A stretch of 64,000 nucleotides of DNA from Streptomyces chattanoogensis (GTDB lineage: Bacteria > Actinomycetota > Actinomycetes > Streptomycetales > Streptomycetaceae), in the NCBI RefSeq assembly GCF_001294335.1, contig NZ_LGKG01000141.1, forward strand, positions 186,001 through 250,000, written 5' to 3'. The notes under the pieces are model-generated. The model saw only the letters and a program-made list of their open reading frames with translations, was not told the DNA's origin and did no database searches. Below are positions 63,548 through 64,000 of the stretch, piece by piece (position 1 is the first letter of the stretch; each line of letters begins with the position of its first letter). The position numbers and the translations under genes are program-made.

Positions 63548-64000
63548 AAGGCGTCATTTTCGACGGCGAGCAGACCCGGGTCGTGGACGATCTGGAGGTG
63601 CGGGACCCGGGGCCGGGCGAGGTCCTGGTGGGGATCCGGGCCGCCGGGCTGTGCCACAGCGATCTGTCGGTGGTCGACGGGACCATTCCGTTCCCGGTGC
63701 CGGTGGTGCTGGGGCACGAGGGGGCGGGCGTGGTCGAGGCCGTGGGGGCGGGGGTGCAGCATGTGGCGCCCGGTGACCATGTGGCGCTGTCGACGCTGGC
63801 CAACTGCGGCGCCTGCGCCGAGTGCGACCGGGGGCGGCCGACGATGTGCCGTAAGGCGATAGGGATGCCGGGCAAACCGTTCCGGCGGGGGAATACGGAG
63901 CTGTTCAACTTCGCGTCGAATTCTGCCTTTGCGGAGCGCACGGTTGTCAAAGCGGTGCAGGCCGTGAAGATTCCCGAGGACATTCCGATGACGTCGGCCG
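63544..64000 (+). CDS. Zinc-dependent alcohol dehydrogenase, 3' end cut by window edge
   Basis: ATG 63544 overlaps the stop of the truncated dehydrogenase (ATGA) and starts MKGVIFDGEQTRVVDDLE. The medium-chain alcohol dehydrogenase fold is clear: AAGLCHSDLSVVDG (catalytic zinc Cys), VLGHEGAGVVEAVG (zinc His/Glu), and NCGACAECDRGRPTMC (structural zinc). At least 152 residues are in the window; the NAD domain lies beyond. It probably oxidises an alcohol or formaldehyde-type substrate in the catabolic cluster. Confidence 0.88.
   Translation, partial: MKGVIFDGEQTRVVDDLEVRDPGPGEVLVGIRAAGLCHSDLSVVDGTIPFPVPVVLGHEGAGVVEAVGAGVQHVAPGDHVALSTLANCGACAECDRGRPTMCRKAIGMPGKPFRRGNTELFNFASNSAFAERTVVKAVQAVKIPEDIPMTSA

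Noticed and set aside
60291-63776. 1161-codon plus-strand frame over the cyclase-SDR region
   Set aside because: It crosses several real genes on both strands and is only a GC-rich open frame.

Overview
This 64 kb window is high-GC actinobacterial chromosome. Gene content, codon use and gene order identify it as core chromosome of a Streptomyces: rplM-rpsI-glmM, glmS-acpS, the tsaE/tsaB-rimI-tsaD set, groES-groEL1, whiD/bldM, a ShbA-like sigma factor, guaB-guaB3 and glpD follow one another as in sequenced Streptomyces genomes. Most start codons were moved downstream of the longest open frame, using ribosome-binding sites, 4-base overlaps and family length.

Layout. 1-2534: a partial one-span membrane protein and an ABC-F ATPase. 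2570-5305: rplM-rpsI and glmM. 5324-11955: a DUF389 protein, coaA, an acidic 89-residue protein, glmS-acpS, a dead tnpB fragment and nnr. 12101-16444: an L,D-transpeptidase-like protein, alr, an alpha/beta hydrolase and tsaE. 16631-20000: a small protein behind a possible iron box, a surface protein, then tsaB-rimI-tsaD joined by overlaps. 20011-24239: a Uma2-type nuclease, a methyltransferase, a NodB-like lipoprotein lacking its His motif, and a SEDS wall polymerase. 24409-26749: the chaperonin operon behind two CIRCE operators. 26806-33639: accessory genes (ABM/SnoaL fusion, 2-hydroxyacid dehydrogenase divergent from a DUF2264 protein, SDR, MOSC, LysR) and an 80-bp repeat. 33780-38958: the developmental and purine block whiD, bldM, shbA-like, guaB, guaB3.

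39095-44480 is the most disturbed stretch: a glycosyltransferase, an orphan DUF6879 gene, a 12-codon ORF with a perfect hairpin, two frameshifted genes, cutA, a membrane protein and a nucleotide-sugar dehydrogenase lacking its catalytic cysteine. 44709-53892: glpD, a lipoprotein serine hydrolase, a receptor kinase beside a pseudokinase of the same layout, and two membrane proteins. 53846-55033: an AlkZ-like winged-helix protein. 55147-64000: an acyl-CoA catabolic cluster (ligase, three acyl-CoA dehydrogenases, cyclase, SDR, zinc alcohol dehydrogenase) carrying three copies of one 15-bp palindrome, interrupted by an ATPase-fold regulator, a 15-bp minisatellite that reads as pentapeptide repeats, and a truncated dehydrogenase next to a second copy of the dispersed repeat.

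Most of the window is housekeeping. The most unusual signals are the minisatellite, the matched repeats at 30.7 and 62.4 kb, the shared palindrome of the acyl-CoA cluster, the kinase/pseudokinase pair, the micro-ORF, and IS200/IS605-type right-end fossils beside acpS and upstream of the sigma gene. No rRNA, tRNA or CRISPR array was seen.
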